Shown here piece after piece: positions 1-7,163 of a stretch of DNA of 22,925 nucleotides. The first letter of the stretch is position 1. Every line of letters begins with the position of its first letter. The translations under genes and the position numbers were made by a program. The notes below the pieces were generated by a model. It had not been told where the DNA came from and did not search any database. It worked only from the letters and a program-made list of their open reading frames with translations. Origin of the DNA: Sulfurospirillum arcachonense (GTDB taxonomy: Bacteria > Campylobacterota > Campylobacteria > Campylobacterales > Sulfurospirillaceae); the NCBI GenBank assembly GCA_015662785.1, contig DQTM01000126.1, positions 1-22,925 of the forward strand, in the 5' to 3' direction.

Positions 1-681
1 AAAATGGCACAAAAACAGGCTTTTTTTGTAGTATAATTTTCTTACACGTCTTACTAAACTCCTAAGAGTAGCTGTTGGTATATTTTCACTATACCATATG
101 TTTTTTATAATCTCTTCATAACTCACATCACTATTAAGTTTATAGACCATAAATGAGAAAAATTCACCCTCTTTTTTTGTTAAATTGACTATTTGGGATA
201 AAAAATAGAGTTCTTTTGTTTTAGTATATAAGTGTAGCTATCACCCATCTTAACAACTTCTCCACTTATTTTTTTCTGTTCATCATTCACTCTAGACATT
301 ACCATCTTAATAGAGATATTAAGTTGACTTTCATTTATAGGTTTTACAATATAACCATAAGGTTTTGTTGCTTGTGCACGTTGTAAGGTCTCTTCATCAC
401 TATGTGAAATAAGATATATTACAGGTACTTTGTATTTTTGCTGAATAGCTTCTACAACCTCAGTTCCATCAGGACTTCCATTGAGTTTTATATCCATCAA
501 AACTATGTTAGGTTTATATTTTTCAACATAAACAAGAGCTTCAGTAGTTGTACTTGCTACCTCATCAACTATGTATCCAAACTTCTTCTAAGCGTTGTTG
601 AAGATCCATAGCGATAATAGTTTCGTCCTCAACAATGACTACATGTATGTCATCTTTTAGCCCGTTACTGTGTCTATCCAT
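1..681 (-). pseudogene. Frameshifted response regulator (receiver plus winged-helix), 3' end beyond window
   Basis: Reading leftwards from an ATG at 681, the first frame gives a receiver start (HVVIVEDETIIAMDLQQRLEE) and then stops. A shift near 578-592 restores GYIVDEVASTTTEALVYVEKYKPNIVLMDIKL, which contains the phosphoacceptor-Asp region (LMDIKLNG) and the later VIYLISHSDEE and KP (YIVKPI) motifs. This frame stops at 189-191. A second shift near the GGG run at 195-197 restores an OmpR-like winged-helix segment (LTKKEGEFF through TLRSLVRRVRK). The residues after that look poor, so a third shift is possible. The family senses signals through a partner histidine kinase and controls transcription; no kinase is visible here. 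The start overlaps the end of the upstream thioredoxin-like gene by 25 nt, so it was the last gene of that operon. Two indels in one gene mean either decay or sequence error. The domain identity is clear; the pseudogene status is less so. Confidence 0.8.
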
Positions 682-1220
682 TTTATGGAACATCCTTGTG
701 AGTTTGTTTGTGGCGTTAATGCTGGTTGTCTACCAAACAAAGAGATAACAGCTTCTCTTAAGTCTTCATCTTTTACACTTCTAGCATCATGCCAATTATC
801 ATCTAATCTTCCATGGTAATAGAGCTTTGCATTTTCATCAAACAAAAATATATCAGGAGTACAAACTGCTCCTAATGATTTAGATACACTCTGCTCACTA
901 TCAACCAAATAAGGAAATGTAATACCAAACTCTTCTATCTTGTCACGCATATGAGCAGGACTGTCTTCTGGATAATTCGGGTGTATATTTGGGTTTATAG
1001 CAACACAGCTAATATCAAGCTTTTTAGCAAACTCAGCCACTTCTTGAAGTCTTCCCCAAATAGCGTTTGAGTATGGGCAGTGATTACACATAATTGCTAT
1101 AATCATTCCACCTTTTCCAAAGTTCTCTTTTGAATTATACTCTTTACCAACAGAATCCTCTAAAACAAAATGCTCTAACTCTCTACCTAATTCTATATCA
1201 GCTGATTTCATCAATGCCAT
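657..1220 (-). CDS. Thioredoxin-like AhpC/TSA-family protein
   Basis: This 187-aa protein has a redoxin-type thioredoxin fold. It has no signal peptide, so it should be cytoplasmic. The strand before the active site (MIIAIMCNHCPYS) carries a CNHC motif at about residues 45-48, equivalent to the thioredoxin CxxC. A cis-Pro-like segment, CTPDIFLFD, lies near residues 119-127, and the C-terminus has an extra Cys (GCSIKW). Proteins of this type are annotated as thioredoxin-family thiol reductases or peroxidases; the substrate is unknown. The ATG at 1220 has AGAGG about 7 nt upstream. A second ATG three codons in is a minor alternative. The start lies one base after the pepD stop, and the end overlaps the response regulator start, so the three form one transcription unit. 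Confidence 0.85.
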   Translation of the reverse strand: MALMKSADIELGRELEHFVLEDSVGKEYNSKENFGKGGMIIAIMCNHCPYSNAIWGRLQEVAEFAKKLDISCVAINPNIHPNYPEDSPAHMRDKIEEFGITFPYLVDSEQSVSKSLGAVCTPDIFLFDENAKLYYHGRLDDNWHDARSVKDEDLREAVISLFGRQPALTPQTNSQGCSIKWIDTVTG

Positions 1221-1221
1221 A

Positions 1222-2496
1222 TTATAATCCTCTTACTATATTTTCTACAACTTTGCTAATTCTCTCTACTGAACCCAAATCACACTCTTCTCTAAGTGAA
1301 TGAGGAAATCTTATAGTAGGTCCAATTGCAACTGCTTCGATTTTTTTTGATTGTCTTTGCATAAGTATACCACACTCCAAGCCAGCATGAATAGCACAAA
1401 AGCTAGCATCATCATAAACTTTTTCCATCTCTTGCTTAACAACATTTGCAAAATCTCCAACAGAAGGAACCCAAGGCTCATGTCCATCACTCTGTAATGT
1501 TTCACAACCTATGAGTTGAAAAAATGACTCTGTTTCGTTTGAAAGATGTATCAAATCATCATTATTCATAGCTCTTGCAGCACAGTCAATCTGTAAAACT
1601 CCATCATTTATACGAACTACGCCTAAGTTTATACTTATTGATGGAATATTTAGACTCTTATCAAATTCTCTCACCCCTTGCGAAAAGGCATTAAGTGCTT
1701 TTATGATGTTTTGTCCATCTTTTATGTACTCTCGTTTATACTCAATCTTCTCTACATGTAAGGCACTATTTATTAACTTTAACTCTTTACATGTAGCTAC
1801 TACTGCTCTTGCATTTTTTGCTATAGAGTTTCTTATCTCTCCACCCTCTACATGTAAGAGTTTTAAATCATGTTTTACTAGTTCCCTAGCCAAAACTTTT
1901 GTTGCTGAATCTATGCCTTTGTCTATGTCTACTCCAGAGTGTCCACCAGCTAAATCTTTAATGCTAACTTCATAAACAACTTCATCTTTACTCAAAGGAA
2001 GATACTCTAAAGATAGTTTTGAAACTACATCAATGCCACCTGCACAACCTATGTATATCTCTTTTTCCTCTTCTCCATCAAGATTAAGAAGCTTATCAGA
2101 TGAAAGTTCTAACTCCAACTGTGAAGCACCAATGAGTCCTACTTCTTCGTCATTGGTAAACAAACACTCTAAATCAGTAAACTTTTCCATAACAGCAAAC
2201 ATAATTGCCATTCCCATGCCATTGTCAGCTCCAAGAGTTGAATTTTTTGCTTTTAAAACTCCACTCTCTTCTACTAACTCTATATTTACTACATCACCTA
2301 AACATACCATGTCATAGTGTGACTGCAGACAAACTTTTGGTGTTCCTATTTTACAAAGTACATTTCCGGCTTTATCCGTACTTACTTCATAACCTAAACT
2401 CTTTGCTATCTCTTCTATTTTATCTTTCATACTATTGGTTTTAAAGCTACATCTTGGTGTAGCAGTTATGATTTTAAAATACTCTAATACGTTCAT
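1222..2496 (-). CDS. pepD: Aminoacyl-histidine dipeptidase (PepD-like, M20 metallopeptidase)
   Basis: This 424-aa protein is a zinc-dependent M20-family dipeptidase, expected to hydrolyse small peptides such as Xaa-His in the cytoplasm. Metal and catalytic residues can be read in order: H60 and D62 in LQSHYDMV, D91 in GADNGMG, the E117-E118 pair in NDEEVG, D140 in NLDGEEE, and a C-terminal His in RFPHSLREE near residue 400. The GGHSGVDI segment marks the lid/dimerisation domain. The protein is about 60 residues shorter than E. coli PepD but has every motif, so it looks complete. The ATG has AAGGA about 6 nt upstream. It is the first gene of a minus-strand operon with the thioredoxin-like gene. 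It contains three of the window's fifteen TACATGTA palindromes, two of which read as Leu-His-Val and one as Thr-Cys-Lys. Confidence 0.92.
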   Translation of the reverse strand: MNVLEYFKIITATPRCSFKTNSMKDKIEEIAKSLGYEVSTDKAGNVLCKIGTPKVCLQSHYDMVCLGDVVNIELVEESGVLKAKNSTLGADNGMGMAIMFAVMEKFTDLECLFTNDEEVGLIGASQLELELSSDKLLNLDGEEEKEIYIGCAGGIDVVSKLSLEYLPLSKDEVVYEVSIKDLAGGHSGVDIDKGIDSATKVLARELVKHDLKLLHVEGGEIRNSIAKNARAVVATCKELKLINSALHVEKIEYKREYIKDGQNIIKALNAFSQGVREFDKSLNIPSISINLGVVRINDGVLQIDCAARAMNNDDLIHLSNETESFFQLIGCETLQSDGHEPWVPSVGDFANVVKQEMEKVYDDASFCAIHAGLECGILMQRQSKKIEAVAIGPTIRFPHSLREECDLGSVERISKVVENIVRGL

Positions 2497-2525
2497 ATTT
2501 ATCCTTCTTTAACTAATTAAATGAT

Positions 2526-2533
2526 ATTATAAT
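2526..2533. promoter_or_regulatory. Overlapping divergent -10 boxes (ATTATAAT)
   Basis: The octamer ATTATAAT reads as TATAAT on the plus strand (2528-2533) and on the minus strand (2531-2526). It is the only clear -10 candidate in the 41 bp between pepD (minus) and the lipoprotein gene (plus). Minus-strand initiation would give pepD a leader of about 23 nt with a Shine-Dalgarno. Plus-strand initiation would fall almost on the lipoprotein ATG. No good -35 is seen on either side, which is common for the vegetative promoters of this phylum. Confidence 0.5.
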
Positions 2534-2537
2534 TACC

Positions 2538-2759
2538 ATGAAAAAAATATTAATCCTAATTTTACCATTTTTATTGGGTGGTTGTCTTTATGTAAACGAT
2601 AGAGGTATAGATACTCGCTACTACAACGACTGTAAAGAGTATTATGACAGCATGGGAATTTACCACAAAACATGTGATGAAAACCTCATAGAGTACCAAG
2701 ATGTAAAAGATGGAGTGAAAGATATGTACAAAAATACTGAGGAATTTGTAACTCAATAA
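2538..2759 (+). CDS. Small predicted lipoprotein
   Basis: This 73-aa protein begins with a lipoprotein signal peptide: Met-Lys-Lys, a hydrophobic stretch, and the lipobox LLGGC with Cys16 as the lipidation site. The mature part is about 58 residues, polar and Tyr/Asp-rich, with two more Cys (NDCKEYYDS and KTCDEN) that could form a disulfide. I do not recognise a domain. The stop overlaps the cmoB ATG by one base (TAATG), so the two are translationally coupled. No Shine-Dalgarno is visible before the ATG. Its role is unknown, and its pairing with cmoB is probably just operon sharing. Confidence 0.8.
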   Translation: MKKILILILPFLLGGCLYVNDRGIDTRYYNDCKEYYDSMGIYHKTCDENLIEYQDVKDGVKDMYKNTEEFVTQ

Positions 2760-3658
2760 TGAATTTAGATAGCATAAGATACGAGCGAAGCAAATGCTTT
2801 GAGTGGAAAGACAACAAAGTACGAAAAAGCATTGTAGATAACCTACCTCATATAGAGAACTGTCAGCTAGAACTTGGTGATAAAGTAACCCTTACATGTA
2901 AAGATATAAGCGATGAAAATAAGCAAAAAATTCACGAGAGTGCTTTAGGCTTAAGACCTTGGAGAAAAGGACCTTTTCAAGTTTTTGACACTTTCATAAA
3001 CACAGAGTGGAAAAGTTTTATAAAATACAACCTCATAAGACCATATTTTGACCTTACAGATAAAATTGTAGGTGACATTGGTTGTAGTAATGGTTATTAT
3101 CTGTTTCGTATGCTTGAAGACAAACCAAAAAAAATAGTTGGTTTTGATCCAAGTGCCCTTTGTAAACTACAATTTGACTTCATAAACCACTTTGCAAAAA
3201 CTGATATCAAGTTTGAGCTTTTAGGAGTAGAACATCTTCCTTTTTATGAGCATAAATTTGACATACTTTTTTGTCTAGGTGTGCTTTACCATAGACCAAA
3301 TCCAGTCAACACTCTAAAAGAGTTATGGAACTCTTTAAACAAAAATGGAGAAGTAATCTTAGATACTTTTATGATAGATGGTGATGAGCCTTATGCTTTG
3401 TGTCCAGCAAAGACATACTCAAAGATACCAAATATCTATTTTGTTCCAACTATAAAGGCGCTTCAAAACTGGAGTGAAAAAGCCAAATTTAGCTCTTTTG
3501 AAGTACTTGAAATCAAAAAAACAGATACTGATGAGCAAAGAAGAACAGATTGGATACTAGGAGAGAGTTTAGGTGACTTCTTAGACCCAAACAACCCTGA
3601 AGTAACAGTAGAAGGATACCCAGCTCCAAAACGAGTCTACGTTAAACTTAAAAAATAA
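2759..3658 (+). CDS. cmoB: tRNA U34 carboxymethyltransferase CmoB
   Basis: This 299-aa protein is the SAM-family enzyme that uses carboxy-S-adenosylmethionine to convert 5-hydroxyuridine at tRNA position 34 to 5-carboxymethoxyuridine (cmo5U), which widens wobble decoding. The CmoB signature LRPWRKGPF lies at 65-73. The nucleotide-binding loop GDIGCSNGYYLFRM is at 105-118, followed by the acidic strand GFDPSALCKLQF and the motif CLGVLYHRPNP. The C-terminal segment (TDWILGESLGDFLDP, EGYPAPKRVYV) is also typical. It is slightly shorter than the 323-aa E. coli enzyme but complete. CmoA, which makes carboxy-SAM, is not in the window. Start and coupling to the lipoprotein gene (TAATG) are clear. 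Confidence 0.93.
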   Translation: MNLDSIRYERSKCFEWKDNKVRKSIVDNLPHIENCQLELGDKVTLTCKDISDENKQKIHESALGLRPWRKGPFQVFDTFINTEWKSFIKYNLIRPYFDLTDKIVGDIGCSNGYYLFRMLEDKPKKIVGFDPSALCKLQFDFINHFAKTDIKFELLGVEHLPFYEHKFDILFCLGVLYHRPNPVNTLKELWNSLNKNGEVILDTFMIDGDEPYALCPAKTYSKIPNIYFVPTIKALQNWSEKAKFSSFEVLEIKKTDTDEQRRTDWILGESLGDFLDPNNPEVTVEGYPAPKRVYVKLKK

Positions 3659-3704
3659 TTTACCGATATAATAAGTATTAAAGAACAAAAGCAAGGAAGC
3701 TTAC

Positions 3705-4241
3705 ATGGCAGATAATGTCACAGCAGAAATAAACATAGAAGATGAGAGAGTTGAAGAGGACTTTAGTAATGCCTTTGGTGATGAGGAAGAGATAGAGTCT
3801 TTACATACCATAGATGATAAAAAAGAAGATTTAAAAACACACTCAAAGATACGCTCAAACCTATGTGGAACTATTGTAAAACTTAGTTCTGGTTACTCAA
3901 AAACAACACTTCAAACTACAAAAGAGATGATTTTAGATGATTTAGGGTTGATTCATAGTGGATTTATATTTAGTGCAGCTGATTATGCTGCGGCTGTTGC
4001 CGTAAATGAACCAAATGTGGTTATTATAGGCTCTCGTTCTAGTTTCTTGGCCCCTGCGAAATTAGATGATTTAATTGAATTAGAAGCAAAAGCAAAATTT
4101 GAAGACAGTAGAAAACGTGAAATAAAAGTAACTGCCCACATAAATGATGTTAAAATTTATGAAGGCATTTTTCATGCAGTTGTTTTAGATCAACACATTT
4201 TCAAAACAAAAATCAAAAATGCAGAACGTTCATACCGTTAA
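3705..4241 (+). CDS. Hotdog-fold thioesterase-like protein with acidic N-terminus
   Basis: This 178-aa protein has a low-complexity acidic N-terminus (about residues 1-45, rich in Glu and Asp) followed by a PaaI/YbgC-like hotdog domain. The helix-strand pattern GLIHSGFIFSAADYAAAVAVN, then VVIIGSRSSFLAPAKLDDLIELEAKAKF, matches the central hotdog helix and following strands. Proteins of this fold hydrolyse or bind acyl-CoA or acyl-ACP thioesters; the substrate cannot be read. It is cytoplasmic. The ATG has a Shine-Dalgarno-like AAGGAAG upstream, and a TATAAT at 3667-3672 in the 46-bp gap after cmoB could give it its own promoter. It ends 19 bp before the palindromic element at 4261. Confidence 0.75.
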   Translation: MADNVTAEINIEDERVEEDFSNAFGDEEEIESLHTIDDKKEDLKTHSKIRSNLCGTIVKLSSGYSKTTLQTTKEMILDDLGLIHSGFIFSAADYAAAVAVNEPNVVIIGSRSSFLAPAKLDDLIELEAKAKFEDSRKREIKVTAHINDVKIYEGIFHAVVLDQHIFKTKIKNAERSYR

Positions 4242-4260
4242 CAACTCTTAAATCATATTC

Positions 4261-4526
4261 AGGGCACCTCTAACAGTAGACATATCCCATAGTGGTTATT
4301 AAAAAGGTGAGATTGTGAAAAACCTTTTTTGAGTAATAGCTGTAGCTATTGCGATAAAAAGTTTTTTGCAAGATTGCTTTTTTAATAACCACCCTACGGG
4401 CTTTAAGAGATTTATACTCAGATTCGTTAATACTCCTTGACTTAACAAGTTAGGTCTTCGTCGCATTGCCTCACTGAGAACAAATCTCTTAAAGCTATGG
4501 GTTATGTCTACTGCTAGATGTGCCCT
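4261..4526. repeat. Four-way-junction palindromic element, copy 1
   Basis: This 266-bp element folds entirely by inverted repeats. The outer stem pairs 4261-4292 with 4495-4526 (29 of 32 positions). Arm A runs 4293-4392: stem GTGGTTATTAAAAA with 4379-4392, a second A/T stem, and a terminal hairpin at 4335-4350 flanked by TTTGAG (4328-4333) and GCGAT (4351-4355). A mini-hairpin CC-TACG-GG sits at 4393-4400. Arm B runs 4401-4494: stem CTTTAAGAGATTT with 4482-4494, inner motifs CGTTAA (4425-4430) and TGCCTCA (4467-4473), and an inner hairpin GACTTAAC/GTTAGGTC. The parts abut without unpaired bases. It lies between convergent genes, and its right arm contains the last codons and stop of the hydrolase gene. 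The 77-aa open frame inside it is a by-product of the palindrome. Function and mobility are unknown. Confidence 0.85.
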
Positions 4527-5107
4527 AACCACATAGGAAGAGTTCTTTGTTCAGCCTTTACAGTTGTTGGATCTCCATGACCGGAGTAAATCGTCCAATC
4601 TTCTTGTACATGTAAAAACTTTTCTATACTTTGTTTCATATCATCTGGACTGCTAAATGGAAAATCAACTCTACCAATTGAGCCTTTAAAAACAAAATCT
4701 CCACTAAAAAGAGTATCTCCAATAAGAATAGCACTACATCCTGGAGTATGCCCTGGAAAATGCAAATACTTTACTCTAATATCTTCAATGTCAAACTCTT
4801 GGTCACCTACTACCAAAATATCTGCTTGGCTTGGTGGTGTCCCTTGTCCTAATGGGTCATCTTTTAACATGAACTCATCATCTTTTGGCACATAAATAGG
4901 GATATTTAATTTCTCTTTTAACTCTTTATTTGACCAAACATGGTCAAAATGCCCATGAGTATTTAAAATAGCAACTGGATTTGTTGTATTTTTTAAAACC
5001 CAATCAGTAGCATCCATGCCCGGATCTATAATAAACTCTTTCCCTTCTACTTCAACTATATAACAGTTTGTTTGATACGCGCCCATAGGTTGATACTTAA
5101 TTGTCAT
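4514..5107 (-). CDS. Metallo-beta-lactamase-fold hydrolase (glyoxalase II-like)
   Basis: This 197-aa protein has the full binuclear metal site of the metallo-beta-lactamase fold: H51-x-H53-x-D55-H56 in NTHGHFDHVWS, H120 in FPGHTPGC, D137 in LFSGDFVF and H177 in YSGHGDP. Length and order fit the GloB-like hydrolases often annotated as hydroxyacylglutathione hydrolase. Epsilonproteobacteria often lack glutathione, so the true thioester or other substrate is open. It is cytoplasmic. The ATG has AAAGGAAAG upstream, and the gene is divergent from nadE. The last residues (Gly-His-Ile and stop) are encoded by the right outer arm of the palindromic element, so the native C-terminus may have been replaced. 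Confidence 0.88.
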   Translation of the reverse strand: MTIKYQPMGAYQTNCYIVEVEGKEFIIDPGMDATDWVLKNTTNPVAILNTHGHFDHVWSNKELKEKLNIPIYVPKDDEFMLKDDPLGQGTPPSQADILVVGDQEFDIEDIRVKYLHFPGHTPGCSAILIGDTLFSGDFVFKGSIGRVDFPFSSPDDMKQSIEKFLHVQEDWTIYSGHGDPTTVKAEQRTLPMWLGHI

Positions 5108-5197
5108 TTTACTTTCCTTTACAACAATTTTACATAAAAAAAATTAAACTTAAATAAATCATTTATAATTAAAAGAATTATTTAATATTTTCTTTAG

Positions 5198-5203
5198 TAT
5201 ACT
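5198..5203 (+). promoter_or_regulatory. Candidate nadE -10 box (TATACT), possibly leaderless
   Basis: TATACT ends six bases before the nadE ATG, so initiation from it would place the first nucleotide at or next to the start codon. No Shine-Dalgarno is visible in the preceding 30 bases. An alternative -10, TATAAT at 5164-5169, would give a leader of about 35 nt. The 102-bp gap also holds the divergent start of the hydrolase gene. Confidence 0.4.
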
Positions 5204-5209
5204 ATCACA

Positions 5210-6013
5210 ATGAATAAATATACACTAATAGAAAATTATCTTACAAAGTTTTTAAAAGACGAGGTACATAAAACTGGTCTTGAAAGTGCAGTCATTGGAC
5301 TTAGTGGAGGAATTGACTCTGCTGTAGTCGCTGTTTTGGCGCAAAGGGCTTTTGGAGAAAATTTTTTAGCAGTTATGTTACCTAGTTCTAGTTCATCTCA
5401 AAGTAGTTTTGATGATGCCGATGAGCTATGTAAAAAATTCAATATTAAAAGCACCTCTGTTTATATAGGTGATTTAGTGAAGAGTTACTTTAAAGACAAT
5501 CAAACGTCGAACTTAAGAGTAGGTAACTTTAGTGCAAGGATGAGAATGTCAGTTCTTTATGATATATCTGCACAAAACTCAGCACTAGTTTTAGGAACAA
5601 GTAATAAAAGTGAACTTCTTTTGGGTTATGGAACCATGTTTGGTGATCTTGCAAGTGCAATTAACCCCATAGGCGATATGTATAAAACAGAAGTTTTTGA
5701 GTTTGCTGAGCATTTGGGAGTTCCTGAAACAATCATAAAAAAACCTCCAACGGCAGATTTATGGGAAGGACAGAGTGATGAAGAAGACTTGGGTTTTACT
5801 TATGCCCAACTTGATTTAGCACTAAGAGCTTTTGTTGATGAGAGATTGAGCAAAGAAGAGTTGTTAAAAAGAGAATATGACAGTGAACTCGTTGATTTAA
5901 TTATTAACAAGATTTATCAAAACCAATTCAAAAGAAAACTACCAATAATAGCAAAATTAGGGAATAGAACAATCGGTCATGATTTTTTGTACCCAAGAGA
6001 TATAAAGTTGTAA
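5210..6013 (+). CDS. nadE: NAD+ synthase, ammonia-dependent type
   Basis: This 267-aa enzyme catalyses the last step of NAD synthesis, ATP-dependent amidation of deamido-NAD. The PP-loop SGGIDS is at 32-37. Also present are RVGNFSARMRMSVLYDISA, LVLGTSNKSELLLGYGTMFGDLASAINPIGDMYKTEV, and KPPTADLWEGQSDEEDLGFTY, all characteristic of NadE. There is no N-terminal nitrilase/glutaminase domain, so it should use free ammonia. It opens the plus-strand block that continues through kdsB; the order nadE-lpxK-thrC-kdsB is the one I recall from Campylobacter. The gap to the aminotransferase is 16 bp. Confidence 0.95.
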   Translation: MNKYTLIENYLTKFLKDEVHKTGLESAVIGLSGGIDSAVVAVLAQRAFGENFLAVMLPSSSSSQSSFDDADELCKKFNIKSTSVYIGDLVKSYFKDNQTSNLRVGNFSARMRMSVLYDISAQNSALVLGTSNKSELLLGYGTMFGDLASAINPIGDMYKTEVFEFAEHLGVPETIIKKPPTADLWEGQSDEEDLGFTYAQLDLALRAFVDERLSKEELLKREYDSELVDLIINKIYQNQFKRKLPIIAKLGNRTIGHDFLYPRDIKL

Positions 6014-6029
6014 AAAATAGGAGAAGCAG

Positions 6030-7163
6030 ATGAAAGAGATTCCATTTTATAAACCGTCGATTGACAACAGTGAAAAACAGCTTATCAATGAAGTATTAGA
6101 ATTTAATAGCGATTCAAAAGTCGAAGAGTTAGAAAAAAACTTTTCAAAGTATATTGGGTGCGAACATTCAATATCTACATGTAACGGAACAGCTGCCATG
6201 CATTTAGCCATGTGTGCACTTGATCTTAAACGTGGAGATAAGATAATCTGTTCTGTAAACTCTTTTCCATCAGTAGCAGAAGTTGTCAGACACTTTGATG
6301 CTGAACCAATTTTTGTTGATATTGATAAAGAAGATTTTAACATGGATATGGTTGAACTTGAAAAAGTTTTAGAAAAAAGTAACCATAAAAAACTAAAAGC
6401 TATTTTTATTACTCATGTTGCTGGACAAGTTGCAAATCTTGATAAGATTTATGAACTTGCAAACATATATAGTGTTAAGGTAGTAGAAGATGCTTCTCAA
6501 GCACTTGGTGCAACTTATAAAGGTAAAAAAATAGGAACTACAGGTTCAGATATAACTGCTTTCAGATTTTCTCCTCAAATGAAAAATGCGATTGCAAGTG
6601 GTGGTGTTATGGCCACTAATGATGATCAGCTTATGGAGAGAGCAAAACTTCTTAGAAACCATGCCATAGTAAGTGATGGTTGGGATAGATATGGTAACCT
6701 TGGCTATGTATATGATGTAGTTGATATTGGTCTAAAATATGATTTAAATGAATTAAATGCTGCTTACGCAGTAGCACAACTAAAGAAAAATGACAATTTT
6801 ATAAAAAGAAGATTAGAAATAGCTGCTATCTACGATAAAGAGTTAAAAGATTGCCCTCATGTTTCAACTCCTGTTAAAAAAAGTGATCATATATATAATG
6901 AATACATTATAAAAATAGATAAAAATAGAGATGGTTTTGCAAAAGAGTTAAGTAAAAATGGCATATTTACATCTTTACACTTTATCCCTCTTCACCTTTT
7001 AAGTTATTATAAACAAAAGTATAGTCTTAGAGTAAATGACTTTCCAAATGCACTAACAAACTATCAACAAATCCTTTCTATACCTATATATACAGGTCTT
7101 ACGAATAAGGAAGTATACTATATCTGTGAACAGATAAAAGAGATTGCTAAAACTCGTGTTTAA
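6030..7163 (+). CDS. DegT/DnrJ/EryC1/StrS-family sugar aminotransferase
   Basis: This 377-aa PLP-dependent enzyme is of the type that transaminates nucleotide-linked keto-sugars. Visible features are CNGTAAMHLAM near 51-61 (cofactor phosphate region), VEDASQALGATYKGKKIGT with D154 expected to contact the pyridine nitrogen, and the presumed Schiff-base Lys185 in FRFSPQMKNAIASGGVM. It is full length. The ATG has GGAG about 7 nt upstream. Its end overlaps lpxK by 20 nt, which suggests a cell-envelope role such as making an amino sugar for lipid A or a surface glycan. One speculative option is a GnnB-like enzyme for diamino lipid A, but no GnnA-type oxidoreductase is in the window. The specific substrate is not readable. 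Confidence 0.85.
   Translation: MKEIPFYKPSIDNSEKQLINEVLEFNSDSKVEELEKNFSKYIGCEHSISTCNGTAAMHLAMCALDLKRGDKIICSVNSFPSVAEVVRHFDAEPIFVDIDKEDFNMDMVELEKVLEKSNHKKLKAIFITHVAGQVANLDKIYELANIYSVKVVEDASQALGATYKGKKIGTTGSDITAFRFSPQMKNAIASGGVMATNDDQLMERAKLLRNHAIVSDGWDRYGNLGYVYDVVDIGLKYDLNELNAAYAVAQLKKNDNFIKRRLEIAAIYDKELKDCPHVSTPVKKSDHIYNEYIIKIDKNRDGFAKELSKNGIFTSLHFIPLHLLSYYKQKYSLRVNDFPNALTNYQQILSIPIYTGLTNKEVYYICEQIKEIAKTRV

Noticed and set aside
1703..2444. Plus-strand frames opposite pepD
   Set aside because: Shadows of the pepD coding frame with no start signals or domain features.
4261..4526. tRNA or tmRNA-like cloverleaf
   Set aside because: The four-way shape is suggestive, but arms are nearly 100 nt and there is no anticodon, T-loop GTTC or CCA-proximal acceptor pattern.
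4299..4532. 77-aa open frame on the minus strand inside palindromic copy 1
   Set aside because: It lies wholly within the inverted-repeat element, has no ribosome-binding site or recognisable domain, and overlaps the hydrolase gene end.
4241..4541. Target-site duplications flanking copy 1
   Set aside because: No convincing direct repeat is visible at 4255-4260 and 4527-4532, nor around 22611 and 22867 for copy 2.
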